The notes: a model not told the origin generated them from the sequence alone. DNA of 64,000 nucleotides from Talinum fruticosum (GCA_021018815.1 JAITYX010000053.1:2552001-2616000); one strand, 5' to 3'; positions 43,141 to 54,050 are shown, counted from the first letter of the stretch. Program-made: numbers and translations.

Positions 43141-45724
43141 TTAATCATCAGCGACGGAAGCAGCAAGGAGTCTTCTAAGCATCGTCATCGAGTCGTCATC
43201 GAAGATGTAATTCCCAAAGTCATCCAAGACGAATGTGGAGAACCGACCACCTTCATCACCTTGATTAGAACAGCCTCCATAGTCCCAAGATTGAAAATCT
43301 TCATGAGACGACCCGCTATAAGAAAACCGAGGGAAATAAAGTGGGTTCCTATGACGGTCAAAAGCCTACAAGGGTAAGATGTTTAAGTTCTCCCGGAATA
43401 GCTAGGTCTTGTATGGGAAGCGCTAGGCCCGAAGTGCTAGGTCCCGCCTCGGAAGCACTCCTAAGATGCGCATGCCATGAAGAGCGTCAAGAAGAACCTT
43501 GTCTACCATTACTACTAGAAGGTGTTTGTCGATTACAGGAATGAGATTGTGTCCCCAAGTATACCAGGAAGTCTACCGGAGGGAGGTGCTCTAGATCGGC
43601 GCCTCTACAGGATCGAAGGAGCGATTAATAAATCACTAAAATTCGAATAAAATTAGCACTCTACTAATCAAGAATTTACCCAAAAGTACGAAAAGATCTC
43701 TCGGTCGGAAGTTTTAGATTCCCGGAGAACAGATTGAAATTCGATGGACATGGCTCTAGATTGCTCTTGGTTGTATTGCAAGATTTATCCTATGTTGTTA
43801 GTTTAAAATACTTTTAGCATACAACTAAAAGAGAAGAGCATAAAACTTTTACCGCTCGCCAATTCCTAGGGAAGGAATGCCCAACACATTCCTCTTCCCG
43901 GATTTCGAGAATTTTTACAAAACGAGGAGGTCCCCTGGAAGAGTAACATCCACATCGAGACTTGGGATATGGATGTCCGTAGGAGTGAGCTTCCAAAAGA
44001 TGAAGATTAATTTCCACGCAAGAAGTTCAAGTTATAAGGAGAGAGGTGAGAACTCACCAATTAGGTCATGATTCGTGCCGCATGATGGGCATAAGACATG
44101 TCCAAGTTTAAAAGTGAGGTAAACGGATACTCCACCATAGCAGCCGCTTGCTCATCTAGATGAAGGGAGTGAAAATAGATCATGGTCAGTAGTGGATTGA
44201 CCGGAACAAACGGAGGCTATGTGTTGACCCGGATTTGAGGAGTGACCCTCTCCCCAAGATACTAACAAAATCCAAAAGGACCTTCAAAGAAGATCCTTCT
44301 TTCACTCAATTCTTGTGCCACAAGGACACTTTGAGGAAGTTAGAGTTGGGCTCAAGGATGGAAGTTGGCCTACATGCAAGGATTATCAAGAAATCAGCTA
44401 GCAAGAATGAGAGGCAATAAGAAAACGGATGAAAAACAATGAATATTAAGGGCTGGAGTCCACCACAAGCGGTGGCGCAGGCCATGGGCAGAGTCGAGCT
44501 AAAAGTGTGGTAAAAATTCTTCTAAAGCACATTGTGAAGCAATTCTTGAGAATAAAAGAAGCATACCGAGGTCAGCCGGTTGAGGACTAATCTTAAAAAG
44601 TCTATCCCATGAATCTTAGGACATTGAAGATAGACCTTAACCCACAATACGGAGGTCGAAAATGTGAGGGATGATTCGTTGAACCGGGAGAAAGATGTGG
44701 GAAATATTCGTACAACCATGGCTACATTTTGACAAATCAAGTAATGTTTTTATCCACACAAGATGAAAAGTATATAAATTGGAGAAAAGGAGAATTTGAG
44801 CATACCTGAATAATCTTCCATAAGCCATTGAAAGGAAGATAATTTGTTGAATCCGACTCCGGTTTTGCATGCCTTACACCGGTACAGAGGCCCCTAATGA
44901 GGCAAATGTATGTAGGAGCACCCCAGTTAATTGTCTTTATTTTATCGAGGTGCACTAAGTTCGCCAAATAGTGAACATGAACCTTAGCAGCCTTGTCGGA
45001 GGAGAGGATCGTACTCAAGAGAAGAGTAAGCACGATCCGGACTGGTTGTTGGGGAGAATGTTGCGGCCAAAAACTAACATCCTCAAAGGCCTAAAAAGTA
45101 TAGTACATTTAAAGAAGTTACTATGTGGAAATCTACCGACCACAAGGCCAAAGAGATGACGGAGATAGTCACGATTTTTGTACAAGTTTTGGTCATAGGT
45201 TAAAGGCTCTCCTGAGAAGCCCAAACCGGATAAAACGGCAAAATTAAAAGGAGTTATGGTCATCTCACCAAAAGGAAGATGAAAAGTGTTGGTAGTATCC
45301 CAAAAGCACTCACTAATGGCCCTAATGGGATCCCTCTCCCTTTTATCGGTGAGATGGTATAAAGCAAGGTAGAGAGGTCCAAACCTGGCATTATGTATGA
45401 TTTCCTCAAGAGGAAAGTTCATCCTCCCGCATGTCTCCATGAATTTGGGGATGCCTCCACTACTCCGAATTGAGCCTTTCGTAAGACAAAAATGCAACAA
45501 GATTTTAGTTGAAGAACTACTCTAAATGAGCAACTGAAGAAGTTTAAGCCAATTAGCTTACCAAAGGAGAAATAGCCAGCAAAGAAACGTGATTCTCGGC
45601 CTCAACTAAAAGATCACTCAGATTCCATTTATTTTGTGGGCATTATTCTCGCTCCAGGAAAGAGCCTTGAGTAAGCTTCTCCGCTCTGGATCTTCCAGCT
45701 GGAGGAGCTCTTCTCCTAGACATT
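43141..45724 (-). pseudogene. Antisense plant mobile domain (PMD) gene of Tat element
   Basis: Multi-exon minus-strand gene of the PMD family (PF10536, 'aminotransferase-like, plant mobile domain'). Exon 1 (45724-45562) starts MetSerArgArgArg and ends at a GTAAGC donor; it carries an in-frame TAA after 26 codons. Exon 2 (from about 45476 to 44816) has the family core: ThrAsnThrPheHisLeuProPheGlyGluMetThrIleThr...AlaValLeuSerGlyLeuGlyPhe, then AspLysAlaAlaLysValHisValHisTyrLeuAlaAsnLeuVal and AsnTrpGlyAlaProThrTyr, ending at a GTATGC donor. A further exon begins after TGTAG near 44720 (TrpLeuTyrGluTyrPhe). The ArgIlePhePheGluGlyProPheGlyPhe...TyrLeuGlyGluArgVal block is near 44310-44240. A Gly/Ser/Asp-rich C-terminus ends at 43141. 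Host PMD proteins MAIN and MAIL1 help silence transposons; the TE-borne copy is probably a captured relative. Confidence 0.75.
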
Positions 45725-45848
45725 TTGATGACAAGAGATTTTGAGAACCAACTAGTTTTCAAAGAAAGAGCAAAGTGAAAAAGCACAACAGGAATGCAAG
45801 AGCAAGAAGAGGAGTAAGTGTGCAAAATGAAACACACCATACATCTCA

Positions 45849-45855
45849 TTTTATA
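45849..45855 (-). promoter_or_regulatory. TATA box for antisense PMD gene
   Basis: The minus strand reads GCCTATAAAATGAG about 125 bases upstream of the ATG at 45724, with a pyrimidine-rich leader (CTTACTCCTCTTCTTGC) between them. A good plant core-promoter arrangement, independent of the LTR. Confidence 0.6.
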
Positions 45856-46493
45856 GGCAAATTTAGTCAATGTAGCCAAGCACACAAGACAAGAGTCAAG
45901 CAAGTATTGGGGAACCAGGAGAATCCGGCGGAGCACGCCGGGGCCATGCTCGCCAAAGGCCGGCCGACGCCGACCTCGAGGAGCCGAGAGGTCCCATCGG
46001 CGATAGCCTTTGTAGCCTAGCCTACCCACCTAACTTGTGGAGCTTTCTCAAACCGAGGCATGTGATCTTCGTCCCCTTGTGCATGAAAGTGGGAGTTCCT
46101 GGGCCTACTAATTAGCTTTTTGGGAACAGTTTTATCGATCTGTTTTCAACTAAATTACTCAGGTAAAACACTCGAATTTTTTCAATTCAATTATGTGCTA
46201 ATAAGTATGTTAGTATAGCATATTATTTAGCCAAGCTTCAGATCAAAGAACGATCAAAGTTTCAGCATCAAAATATACCAAGCTTCAAGCTCCGATCAAG
46301 CCAAGCTTATGATCTTCTTATCGGACTTCAGAATGCATGCATCACGATCAAGTTTAGGCTCTATTTTAGAGTTCAAGTTTGATTATAACCAATTCCAAGC
46401 ATCACACAATACCTTATAAAAAATCGAGGTAAGTATCCTTTAGTGTCTACTTTAACCTTTGTCTTTTTAGACTGGGTCAAAGTGGGGGCTAAC
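45856..46493 (+). other. Upstream region of PMD gene and PPT of Tat element
   Basis: Divergent space between the PMD promoter (-) and the 3' LTR. No gene; the frame 45775-46020 (+) is a shadow. The region ends in the polypurine tract TCAAAGTGGGGGCT (46477-46490), just before the LTR at 46494. Confidence 0.6.
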
Positions 46494-48485
46494 TGTAGAC
46501 ACCTAAAAAGTGTCGTCTCTTATCTCTTTATTTTTGTATTTTTATTCTGTTGACCCGATGACGAAATCCCGAGTCTTGTTTGAGGATTTGGATCTTGGAC
46601 TGTGATGGAGTGGTGCAACATAAACTAGTAAACAACAAAGAACCCCTAGCACCAAATAAACAACCTTTTGCCTTGGTTCGGTCCACAAATCCCCTTTTCT
46701 TTCGGGCGATCCAAGAACCGGGCCAAGCCTTCGGAGAAAATGAAGTCCAGTGTTGTGTGCCGGGAAATTCCAAGTTCAGAATGCTACATTTTACTTTTGT
46801 CCAACTAGACAAGGAGCTGAAGACCTAAAGATGGCACTAAAGCATTGCATTTCATGATCACGAGATATCAAAGTGCTGCGTTTAAGCTTCATAAGACTGT
46901 CCACACGAGACTGGAAGCTTTTCCCCTCAAAACGACGTCGTGGCTAGCTCCCGCCATCCCGAAGACTTAAGTGAAATGCTGCATTTTGGCTTAGAAAATC
47001 CCTTGGATACATGTTAGGGCACAAAACCCTAGGGCGCCCGATGACGGCACTCGCCAACCGGGTTCTATCCGGTTTATCACTTCTTTATCTAGTTCAATCT
47101 CTTAGGATATTGGCCCGGTTTATTTTCTACTATTTGGAGTGCAAATTAGAGGCAAACCCTAGGTCATGTGTGACCTAGGTCCTTTCTTATAAATAGAGAG
47201 TCTTGGCTCTCATTCCCATATGGTTTTCTCCTATGCGTAATGCTATAGAAAGTTAACCAAGGCATTCATACCTAAATGTTACTCTCAAACATTCATTTTT
47301 CCACTCACTGCCATTGAGTCCGTGCAAAGAACTAAAGAATGTTTAGTTATTCTGATCTCCAGGCACCTATTCAACTTATCGTTCCAATTCTTCACACATT
47401 CACCTTTCACATAATCCATAAAAACAAGCCCTTTTTTTTTTCTTTTGCTTGGCATCGTTGCATCAAGAGATCCAGTGTGGAGATCTAGATCAACAAGGTG
47501 GGACAACCTGAGGGTAATTGTTCAACCTTCAAATGGTTTATTTTATTTATATGCTTTATTTATCGCTTTTCGTATTGTGGTTTAAGAGATATAATCGCTC
47601 CTTTTAATTCCTCCCAGTCCGATGTAATTCTTTCGGTTTTCATGTTTCCTTTTCTTTATCGCTTTCTTTATTACTTTTCTTGTTATTCCATTTGGTTTGC
47701 TTTTATTTATCGTTTTATGCTGCTTGTTTGTTTGTTTTACATTATTTTAATTCACTACTCAAACTAGTAATGGCCGTCTTCGGACAGAGCGGAAAGGAAG
47801 GGTTTTCCCTATGTTTCACACCCTTGCCCCGAATCCGATTCTCAATTCAAAAATCGATGGAGTATATTTTAACCTCTTTTAGTGTTAGTTTTCCCACACT
47901 AAGATTAGAAGAGTAAGTTTTTATTTTTGTTAGTTTTCATCCTAAAAACAAAATGGCTACTCCCTCATTTTATGCTTTATTCTTATTAAATTTGCATCCC
48001 GGTATTTTCCGATTGCTTGGAATTAAAAAAATTGGTTCTGGATATGCCAACCAGGGCAGAAGCCGAGGCTGATTTCCTCTACTCGGGCCTCTAGTCGGCA
48101 CCCGCCACCGCCAGTACAAGCTGCCGCCTGCATCGGGTGGTCGGCGAGATGAGGTTTCCGTCCAAATTGGTGATTTGACACCAATCGACCCTAAAGCCTC
48201 ACGGCAGGACTCGAAACCTTAATTTTTATTCATCCCTTAAATTAGTAAATAATATCCCGAGAGTTCTGAAAATAATTGCTAAAAATAATTAATAAAACCA
48301 CCATTCAAACTTTGTCTAAATCAAATTTAATAAAATTCGGAAATCTTAATAAAAGATTCGTTCCCACTTTCAAAAATGCATCTTCAAAAGCCCAAAATCA
48401 TTTTCCAACTTCTAACAACCCTTGCGCCAAGAAGGCAACCGTGGGGAAGCTCAGTCCCGAGTCCACCCAAGCCGTGGTTCCTACA
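46494..48485 (+). repeat. 3' LTR of Tat element
   Basis: 1,992 bp, TGTAGACACC...CCTACA, parallel to 30663-32614. It keeps a good TATA box (TATAAATA, 47188-47195), unlike the 5' copy. It contains a short extra A/C-rich stretch near 48285-48345 not seen in the 5' LTR. Confidence 0.85.
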
Positions 48486-48580
48486 CTTATATATGTAATT
48501 TTAAAGTTTTTCAATTGTATAAGGTCTTTTTTCACAACCTTTGATAATTATATGCCTAAAAAAATTGTATATAATGCAAG

Positions 48581-49140
48581 AAAAATTTGAAAAAGAGTGG
48601 GAAGAGTTGCATAACAGCCAACCTTCTACCGATGATCCTAACTCACAAGAGGATCCTATGTCCGCCCCTTCACAAGATGAGTTGTGGATAAAAGCCAACA
48701 CGAACAAGAAGGGTTGTATTTATGGACTTGAATCTGAGGCAAAAACTTAAAAAGACAACGACCGTGTCTTTTAAATCTTCAAAACTGCTAGTTCGGATGA
48801 CTTATATTTGAGAGCAAAGATGCATGACTTAACTTCTGCGTTAATTGAATCGATTGAGCATGCTCATGTGCTTAGGTTCGAGAATAAGGAGCTCAAAGAA
48901 ATGTTTGAGAGTTTGGTTGGGCCAATAGCAAGCATAACTGAATTTATGAAATCTCAACAAGCATCTAGATCTCACCCTAGTCATAGCGACACTCGTACAA
49001 CGATAATAGGAAAAGGAGGAAGAGAAAGAGGAAGAAGGAGGGGACCCTTAATTGATAATGATCACAACTTGTGTTTGGTCAACAATTTATACACTTGTTT
49101 TTCATTTGTGTTGATTGGTGAACCGAGTTGGATTATACGT
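48581..49140 (+). pseudogene. CACTA-1 Ptta-type gene, last exon
   Basis: After an ATGCAAG acceptor, a mostly open frame reads Glu/Lys-rich sequence, then GluLeuTrpIleLysAlaAsnThrAsnLysLysGlyCysIleTyrGlyLeuGluSerGluAla (48680-48745). This is the 'kkGriyGLGs.A' motif near the C-terminus of Ptta/En/Spm proteins. A frame change leads into a coiled-coil tail (48808-49000) with heptads such as LeuArgPheGluAsnLysGluLeuLysGluMetPhe. Joined to 30648 across the Tat element it completes the gene. A TAA at 48748 and the frame shift disable it. Confidence 0.7.
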
Positions 49141-49670
49141 TAGTTTTCATGGTTGTTTGTGAACTTTGCCAAAAGGTCGTTGTGAATGTGTGTGGATTAT
49201 TTATGAGTTTTATGGTTGTTTGAAGGAAGACTTTGCGAAATGGTTGTTGTGGTATACATAAATGTAAAATGTTATTGTGGCATATGATGTAAAATGGTAT
49301 ACATGGTTGAATGTGAAGACTAGGCTGCCATAAAACGAAAAATATATTGTAGATATTTTGCTAAATAGCGATGGACTAGCGACGAAAAGAGGACAGAAAC
49401 GACGACGGAAAACGTTCGGTTGAAACGTCCAATATCGTCACCGACCTTAGCGAAGGAAATGGTTGTTTGGTTGTTGATATGTTCAACGACGAAATGTCCG
49501 TCCGTCGTTGTTTCATCAATACTTCAAAATGGATTAAAAAAATCGTCACTAAATTTTAGTGATGCAAAATATATAAACATAAGTGTTTTGTTGCTAATTC
49601 TGAAATTTCGTCACTAGTTAACGTTTTCCATTCATTGTTTCCATCGCTATTCATTTATTTTCTAGTAGTG
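49141..49670 (+). repeat. CACTA-1 3' flank, subterminal repeats and right TIR
   Basis: 49141-49365 is 3' UTR-like, with repeated TGGTTGTTTGTG / TGTTGTGG words. From 49370 to 49650 come GCGACGGA / CGTCG(T/C)T motifs in both orientations, matching the left end, then the TIR ATTTTCTAGTAGTG ending at 49670. Confidence 0.78.
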
Positions 49671-50742
49671 TTCAAGGTAAGAAGTCTGGAAACATTGGGA
49701 TATATATGATCACTTTTTAATATTTTTAATTTATGCTTGATAACATTTTTGTAAAACAGGGTAAGTATATTTGGGCTCTAGAAATTAGTCAAGTCTATGC
49801 ATAATGGAGGAAGAAAGTTGGTAAAAATCGAGGAACTTAGCGACCAAGGCTAAAATAGGCTTGATAATAAACCAATATCGTGGTTGTCGGATAAAGGGCA
49901 AGAGAGGTTGAAGGACCTAAGAAATACCCCTGAATTTCCACCAAAAAAAAATGCACGAGTGCTTGAAGAATAGGACAGAAGGGCCAAAAGCTGGAAGCTT
50001 ACATATCCAAAGTTCAATCTCAACCGTAGATCTCGCAGCTCAAATGGTATAAACTCTAGGATTTGATTTGCTTTCATTTTATATACATAACGTAATTTTC
50101 TGTAAATTTATTGCATATTTTGTATTCTTAGATCAAGGAAGGGAAGAATCTTACCCCCTCTGCATTGTTTGTGAAGATTCGTAGAAAGAAAGATAACCAG
50201 CCCAAATCTTTGTGGGTAAGAATACCATTTCCACAAGTCTTTACTAGTACGTTAGTATATATGGCAATTAGAGTTGTCTAATATATAGGCACTTAGAGTT
50301 GTCTAATACTTTTTCTTTTTAACTAGGATTATACCCTTACTATACAAAGACATTAATTAATTTTATTTTTATAATTAATTATTTTTAAATTTCTCATTTC
50401 TAATTAATTCATAACAATAAAAACTGCTTATAAGCTAAAAAATAGCGAATTTTTTTCAAATAATAATAATAAATCGATATATTAAATTACATAATTTGTT
50501 ATAAATAGTATGTAAATATGTTTCTTTATATTTTTTATTTTGATTAATATACGTTTTATTCTTAATGTCCATTATATTTAATAATTTTTTAAAACTAAAT
50601 ATATTTGTTAATATTTTATGAGACATGTGAATAGTCTCAACATTAAATTGAATTAAAATTGCATTAAATCTACCCGTTTGCCATCATATATGGCATCTTA
50701 CGTGGCATCCTACATGTTGCTCATACAATGATTAGACTCAAC

Positions 50743-50841
<99 letters not shown>

Positions 50842-51590
50842 ATGTATGTATATATAGAGATGTTTTTCAAGAGGATCCAAGGGGCCATATTTAACAAATA
50901 TCCCTCTAAATCCCTCTTTTAAAATAATCATTAGTTCATTTTGGCCAAATTATAGACAATATAGGTAAGGAAATTGGGGGTGAGCTTTAAAGGGCAATGA
51001 AAATGCTTTAAGTAATTAAGTTGGTTCTTTACAAAAATATTGGGCATTCCCATGACCCTAATAGATTTCATGTGGCCATTACATCAACAGATGTGTAGCT
51101 AATGCTAGATCTAATCAATTTAGTTACTTTTTATTTGAATTCAATCGTTTCATGTATGATCTTAAACAATGGCTTTTAATCGGCATTTAGAGTTTTTCTC
51201 CTTCATTCCCCCCCATAACTTAACTCTCCTCATTTGGATTTTATTGCAGGAAATGTATGAGGCATTTAGAGTTGAGCATCATATTGAGGAGAGGACATCA
51301 GAGGTAGAGAATCCCCACTATGAGGTATCGGGTGGATGGAGTAAAAAATCAAACATCTACAAATTGGTACGCAATAATGTTCTATAAGAAACCTACTGCC
51401 TCCACATCCTCTACAGGTTCTACATACAATTGTTCGACCTATTCTCAAGTACAATCACAGCTTAAATCAACTTAGAAACAACTTGATAAGCAAAGAAAAC
51501 TCGTTGAGAGTCAGCAAAAGGCCATGTAAGAAACAATGAAAATCATCCAAAGCCTCTAATCAAAAGTTGACATGATCCCTGGTTCTAAGT
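49671..51590 (+). pseudogene. CACTA-2 Ptta-type gene, right part with intact splice sites
   Basis: Continuation of 23376-23547 after CACTA-1. Exon remnant TTCAAG ends at donor GTAAG (49677); acceptor AAAACAG (49759) opens an exon with LeuSerAspLysGly..LeuLysAspLeuArgAsnThrPro and ArgArgAlaLysSerTrpLysLeu (to about 50045); then an exon 50132-50215 (GluGlyLysAsnLeuThrProSerAlaLeuPheValLysIle, matching the 'gk.ps..elf...h.kk' block); donor GTAAG (50216), a 1.03 kb intron and acceptor TTGCAG (51249); then an exon with GlyGlyTrpSerLys..AsnIleTyrLysLeu and a Gln/Lys/Ser-rich coiled-coil tail. The tail (51380-51560) lies in another frame and contains stops. Family: Ptta/En/Spm (PF03004). The gene is older than the CACTA-1 that interrupts it. 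Confidence 0.6.
50748..50856. repeat. (TA)n(TG)n(TATG)n microsatellite
   Basis: About 65 bases of pure TA, then about 25 of TG, then TATG units, inside the large AT-rich intron (50216-51249) of the CACTA-2 Ptta gene. The minus-strand frame over it is an artefact of the repeat. Confidence 0.95.
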
Positions 51591-51839
51591 AATTTCTTAG
51601 CATGGTTTGTGTGTTGAACTAATTTGACTTGTTTTATAACTAATTTCATAGCATGGCTTATATGTGAAACTGAAGGGGTTTGTTTTATGAACTTATTGCT
51701 TGACTTATATAGCTCGGTTGTGAATGTTGGTTACTATTATGAATGGTTGGTGGTTTGTTTATTTGTGGATGAGTTTAATCTATATCAATAGATGAAGCAA
51801 AATGTATGTAAATGTACAAGAAATATATGTAAAAAGGGA
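51591..51839 (+). other. 3' UTR-like region of CACTA-2 gene
   Basis: AT-rich, with TTTGACTTGTTTTATAACTAA-like repeated words (51611-51690, GTTTTAT twice). No gene. Confidence 0.4.
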
Positions 51840-52240
51840 ATGCCAAAAATAGTCGAAACTATGGTTGCTGAAGGAACGCTTTAGTGTTAGATTTTACCGT
51901 CGGATCCTAATTTGATGTTGCTCGAGTCCGGAAAATCTGACGCTAACGTGCAATTTTTGGCTGGAAAAGTATGAATGTAACTTAGCATCATATCTTAATC
52001 CAATGATGTTAGCGTCGAAAAATCTGATACTGAATTTAGAAAATTCACCGCTAATAGCGTCAAATTCACCTGTCACTATTAGAGTCGGTCTTGATTCCGA
52101 TGATAAATCTGATGCTAAATAGCGTCGAATGCGATATTGAATGCTAAAAGAAATTTTGCGTCAACGTGTTTTGTGTCATCTATTAATCCGATGCTAATAT
52201 GACGCTAAACTGTTTTAGCATCAGATTTTTGGTTCACATT
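51840..52240 (+). repeat. CACTA-2 subterminal repeat region (probable)
   Basis: At least a dozen direct and inverted copies of a short motif, TTAGCGTC(A/G)GATTT / GATGCTAA (for example 51883, 51931, 51985, 52008, 52050, 52108, 52188, 52201, 52215). The repeat word differs from the GCGACGGA of CACTA-1, as expected for a different CACTA family. No clear TAGTG terminus is visible where LINE sequence begins (about 52255), so the end is truncated or worn. Confidence 0.6.
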
Positions 52241-52254
52241 TTTCACACCGTACA

Positions 52255-52998
52255 TTGGCTGATAGTAAACCTAAAGAAGTCCCAGGTAGTATTTGCTGGG
52301 ATAGACAACGAAAATGTGAATGAGTTGATTGTACTAACAAGGTTTCAAGAAGGAAAATTGGCTTTTCAATACCTGGGTGTACCTGTAAAACCACAAATAC
52401 TATCCAAAAATGATTGACTAAGAAAATAGTAACAAAAATCAGAGGTTAGCCAATGAAAAAACTTACTTATGCTAGCAAGATTTAGTTAGTTAACTCAGTC
52501 CTGTTGAGCATTTCTTCTTATTGGAGCCAGATGTTTATTCTTCCCAAAACAATCATCGACAAGGTGAATCAAATATGGAGGAATTTTCTATGGGGGTCAA
52601 AGAGGGGGATGTCACTAGTAGCAAGGACAACAATATGTACCTCAAAAAAGAAGGTGGGATAGAGATAAGGTATGCAGTTACATGGAACTATCCTTGCAAA
52701 ACTAATTTGGCAGATTGTACAGGGAAAATAATGCCTATGGATACAGTGGATACATCATTGCTATTAAAAAGGTAAAACTATTTGGCAAATTCATGCTACA
52801 TCAAAAGCTAGCTGGGCATGGAAGAAATTACTAAAATTCAGGGATATGATACAAGAAGGATTTGCTATTGAGACTAGTAAATGGTTGCTAATAAGTGCTG
52901 GGGACTACACCCCTAAAACTGGTTATGATTCCTGAGAATTAAAGGGTCTAAGGTGGCATGGTTTCCATTGGTATGATTCTGTAGGCAAAGTCCCAAAG
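52255..52998 (+). pseudogene. LINE (L1-type) RT C-terminal fragment, left part
   Basis: Non-LTR retrotransposon ORF2 3' portion. The reading frame gives AsnLeuLysLysSer, PheGlnTyrLeuGlyValProVal (the thumb motif of plant L1 RTs), then IleProLys-type and TrpArgAsnPheLeuTrpGly blocks (52560-52600), and the TrpAlaTrpLysLysLeuLeu motif (52815-52840) of the linker before the zf-RVT domain. Stops and frameshifts throughout. The upstream RT palm and endonuclease are missing, which fits 5' truncation. Continues after the MITE. Confidence 0.78.
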
Positions 52999-53540
52999 TA
53001 GGGGTGGAAATTTCACTTGAACCCGAAAAATCCGACCCGAACCCGCCCCATCTATAACAGGTTTGGGTATGAAAAAATAAAAAAAATCGGGTACGGGGTG
53101 GGTGGGGAAATAAAGGATTTGAGTATGGGTATGGGTATGGGCAGGGTATGAGATTCACCCGACCTGCACCCGCACCCGTTTTATTTTTAATGTAATAATT
53201 TTCTACTCAACCGATGTGTATATCAATTATGAAATGAAGATACATAGAAAATGACTTACACATTTAATAACTAAATTGTAATTTTCCTACAAGTAAAAAT
53301 GGTTTCATCCTTAAAGGCAGAACATTAGGATGATTCTTATATGTTGATGCATGTATTTTTTCTCATCACAATCAAACCCGAATAAAATCCTTAAACCCGA
53401 AAAAATATGATGGGTACGGATAAGTTATAGATTTTCAAAACCCGATGAGTATGGATACGGATATAGGTACAATCATTTTAAATGGGTATGGTTACGAGTA
53501 TGGCTCCATCTGACTTGAACTCACCCCATTTCCATCCCTA
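52999..53540. mobile_element. hAT-type MITE
   Basis: 542 bp with terminal inverted repeats TAGGG(G/A)TGGAAAT at both ends and an 8-bp TSD with one mismatch (TCCCAAAG at 52991-52998, TACCAAAG at 53541-53548). It is inserted in the LINE zf-RVT coding region; removing one TSD copy restores the local reading frame (ValProLys...). It is rich in GGGTATGG / AACCCGA words. No coding capacity; it would need a hAT transposase in trans. Confidence 0.85.
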
Positions 53541-53548
53541 TACCAAAG

Positions 53549-54050
53549 TTCTCTTTCATATTCTGGTTAATGTTGCATCAAAAGCTGTTAACTAATAGAT
53601 TGCTTGGTATAGGAATAAATTGTGAACCAGAATGTGGTTTCTTCAATGAGCTAGAATCCCATGCCCATCTTTTCTTTGAATGTCAATATATTACTGTTAT
53701 TAGTACTATGATAATGGAGGAGTTGCTACACATACAAAACCGGAGAAAAAGAAAAATGATTGGTTAAACTGGTTGCTGAATTACAAAACTAGCAAGAAGA
53801 GGAAATTAGCTCTATACTTAGGCATGTCTGCTATTATCTACCATATCTAGAAAGAAAGGAGAAGAAGGGTCCATACAGGGGAGAAGAAGGATTTTTTCAG
53901 GGTGGTTACAGACTGTGGTCGTGATATAATTTGTAAAGTGCAAACTAATTTTAAGTAAATGTAATTTGGGCATGTCCAGAAACTGAAGTCACGTAAATTT
54001 GGATTGACCAAGTAATAATATTCACTGTTTCATACCAAAAAAAGTTGCTA
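53549..54050 (+). pseudogene. LINE zf-RVT domain and 3' end
   Basis: PheIlePheTrpLeu...LysLeuLeuThrAsnArgLeuLeu followed by Cys...CysGlyPhePheAsnGluLeuGluSerHisAlaHisLeuPhePheGluCys, the zinc-binding reverse-transcriptase C-terminal domain of plant LINEs (zf-RVT, PF13966). Coding runs to a TAA near 53956. A 3' UTR ends in TTCATACCAAAAAAA at about 54048, the usual A-rich LINE tail. No TSD was found. Confidence 0.8.

Larger units (their letters stand above)
30663..48485 (+). mobile_element. Tat/Ogre-like Gypsy element with two antisense genes
   Basis: 17,823 bp between LTRs starting TGTAGACACCTAAAAAGTGTC (30663 and 46494). Order on +: LTR, PBS of the TGGCGACTCC..CTGGGGA type, leader with minisatellite, gag, protease, RT, RNase H, archaeal-type RNase H, integrase. 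On - between pol and the 3' LTR: DUF7745-like and PMD genes. Two RNase H domains and a long 3' region with extra ORFs are features of the Tat lineage. LTR copies have diverged visibly (I estimate 85-88% over the first 250 bp), so it is older than the Athila-like element. I see no perfect TSD (TTTAA vs CTTAT). It lies in an intron of the CACTA-1 Ptta gene. Confidence 0.88.
23548..49670 (+). mobile_element. CACTA-1: En/Spm-type DNA transposon carrying two later retroelement insertions
   Basis: 26,123 bp. Terminal inverted repeats of about 13 bp: CACTACTATAAAAT at the left, with the right end ATTTTCTAGTAGTG complementary apart from one base. Both ends carry subterminal repeats of AGCGACGGA / CGTCGCTAA type. 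Flanks read GTT before and TTC after; a shared GTTC overlaps the terminal base, consistent with a 3-bp TSD plus loss of one base at a junction. About 4.3 kb is CACTA sequence (truncated TNP2 plus a Ptta-type gene); the rest is a solo LTR and a 17.8 kb Tat element. It sits inside the Ptta gene of an older element (CACTA-2). Confidence 0.8.

Noticed and set aside
43141..45724. Host MAIN/MAIL1-type gene
   Set aside because: It lies between pol and the 3' LTR of a retroelement and has an in-frame stop in exon 1, so a TE-borne copy is far more likely than a host gene.
50710..50931. 73-codon minus ORF of Ile/Tyr and His/Thr repeats
   Set aside because: Direct translation of the TA/TG microsatellite.
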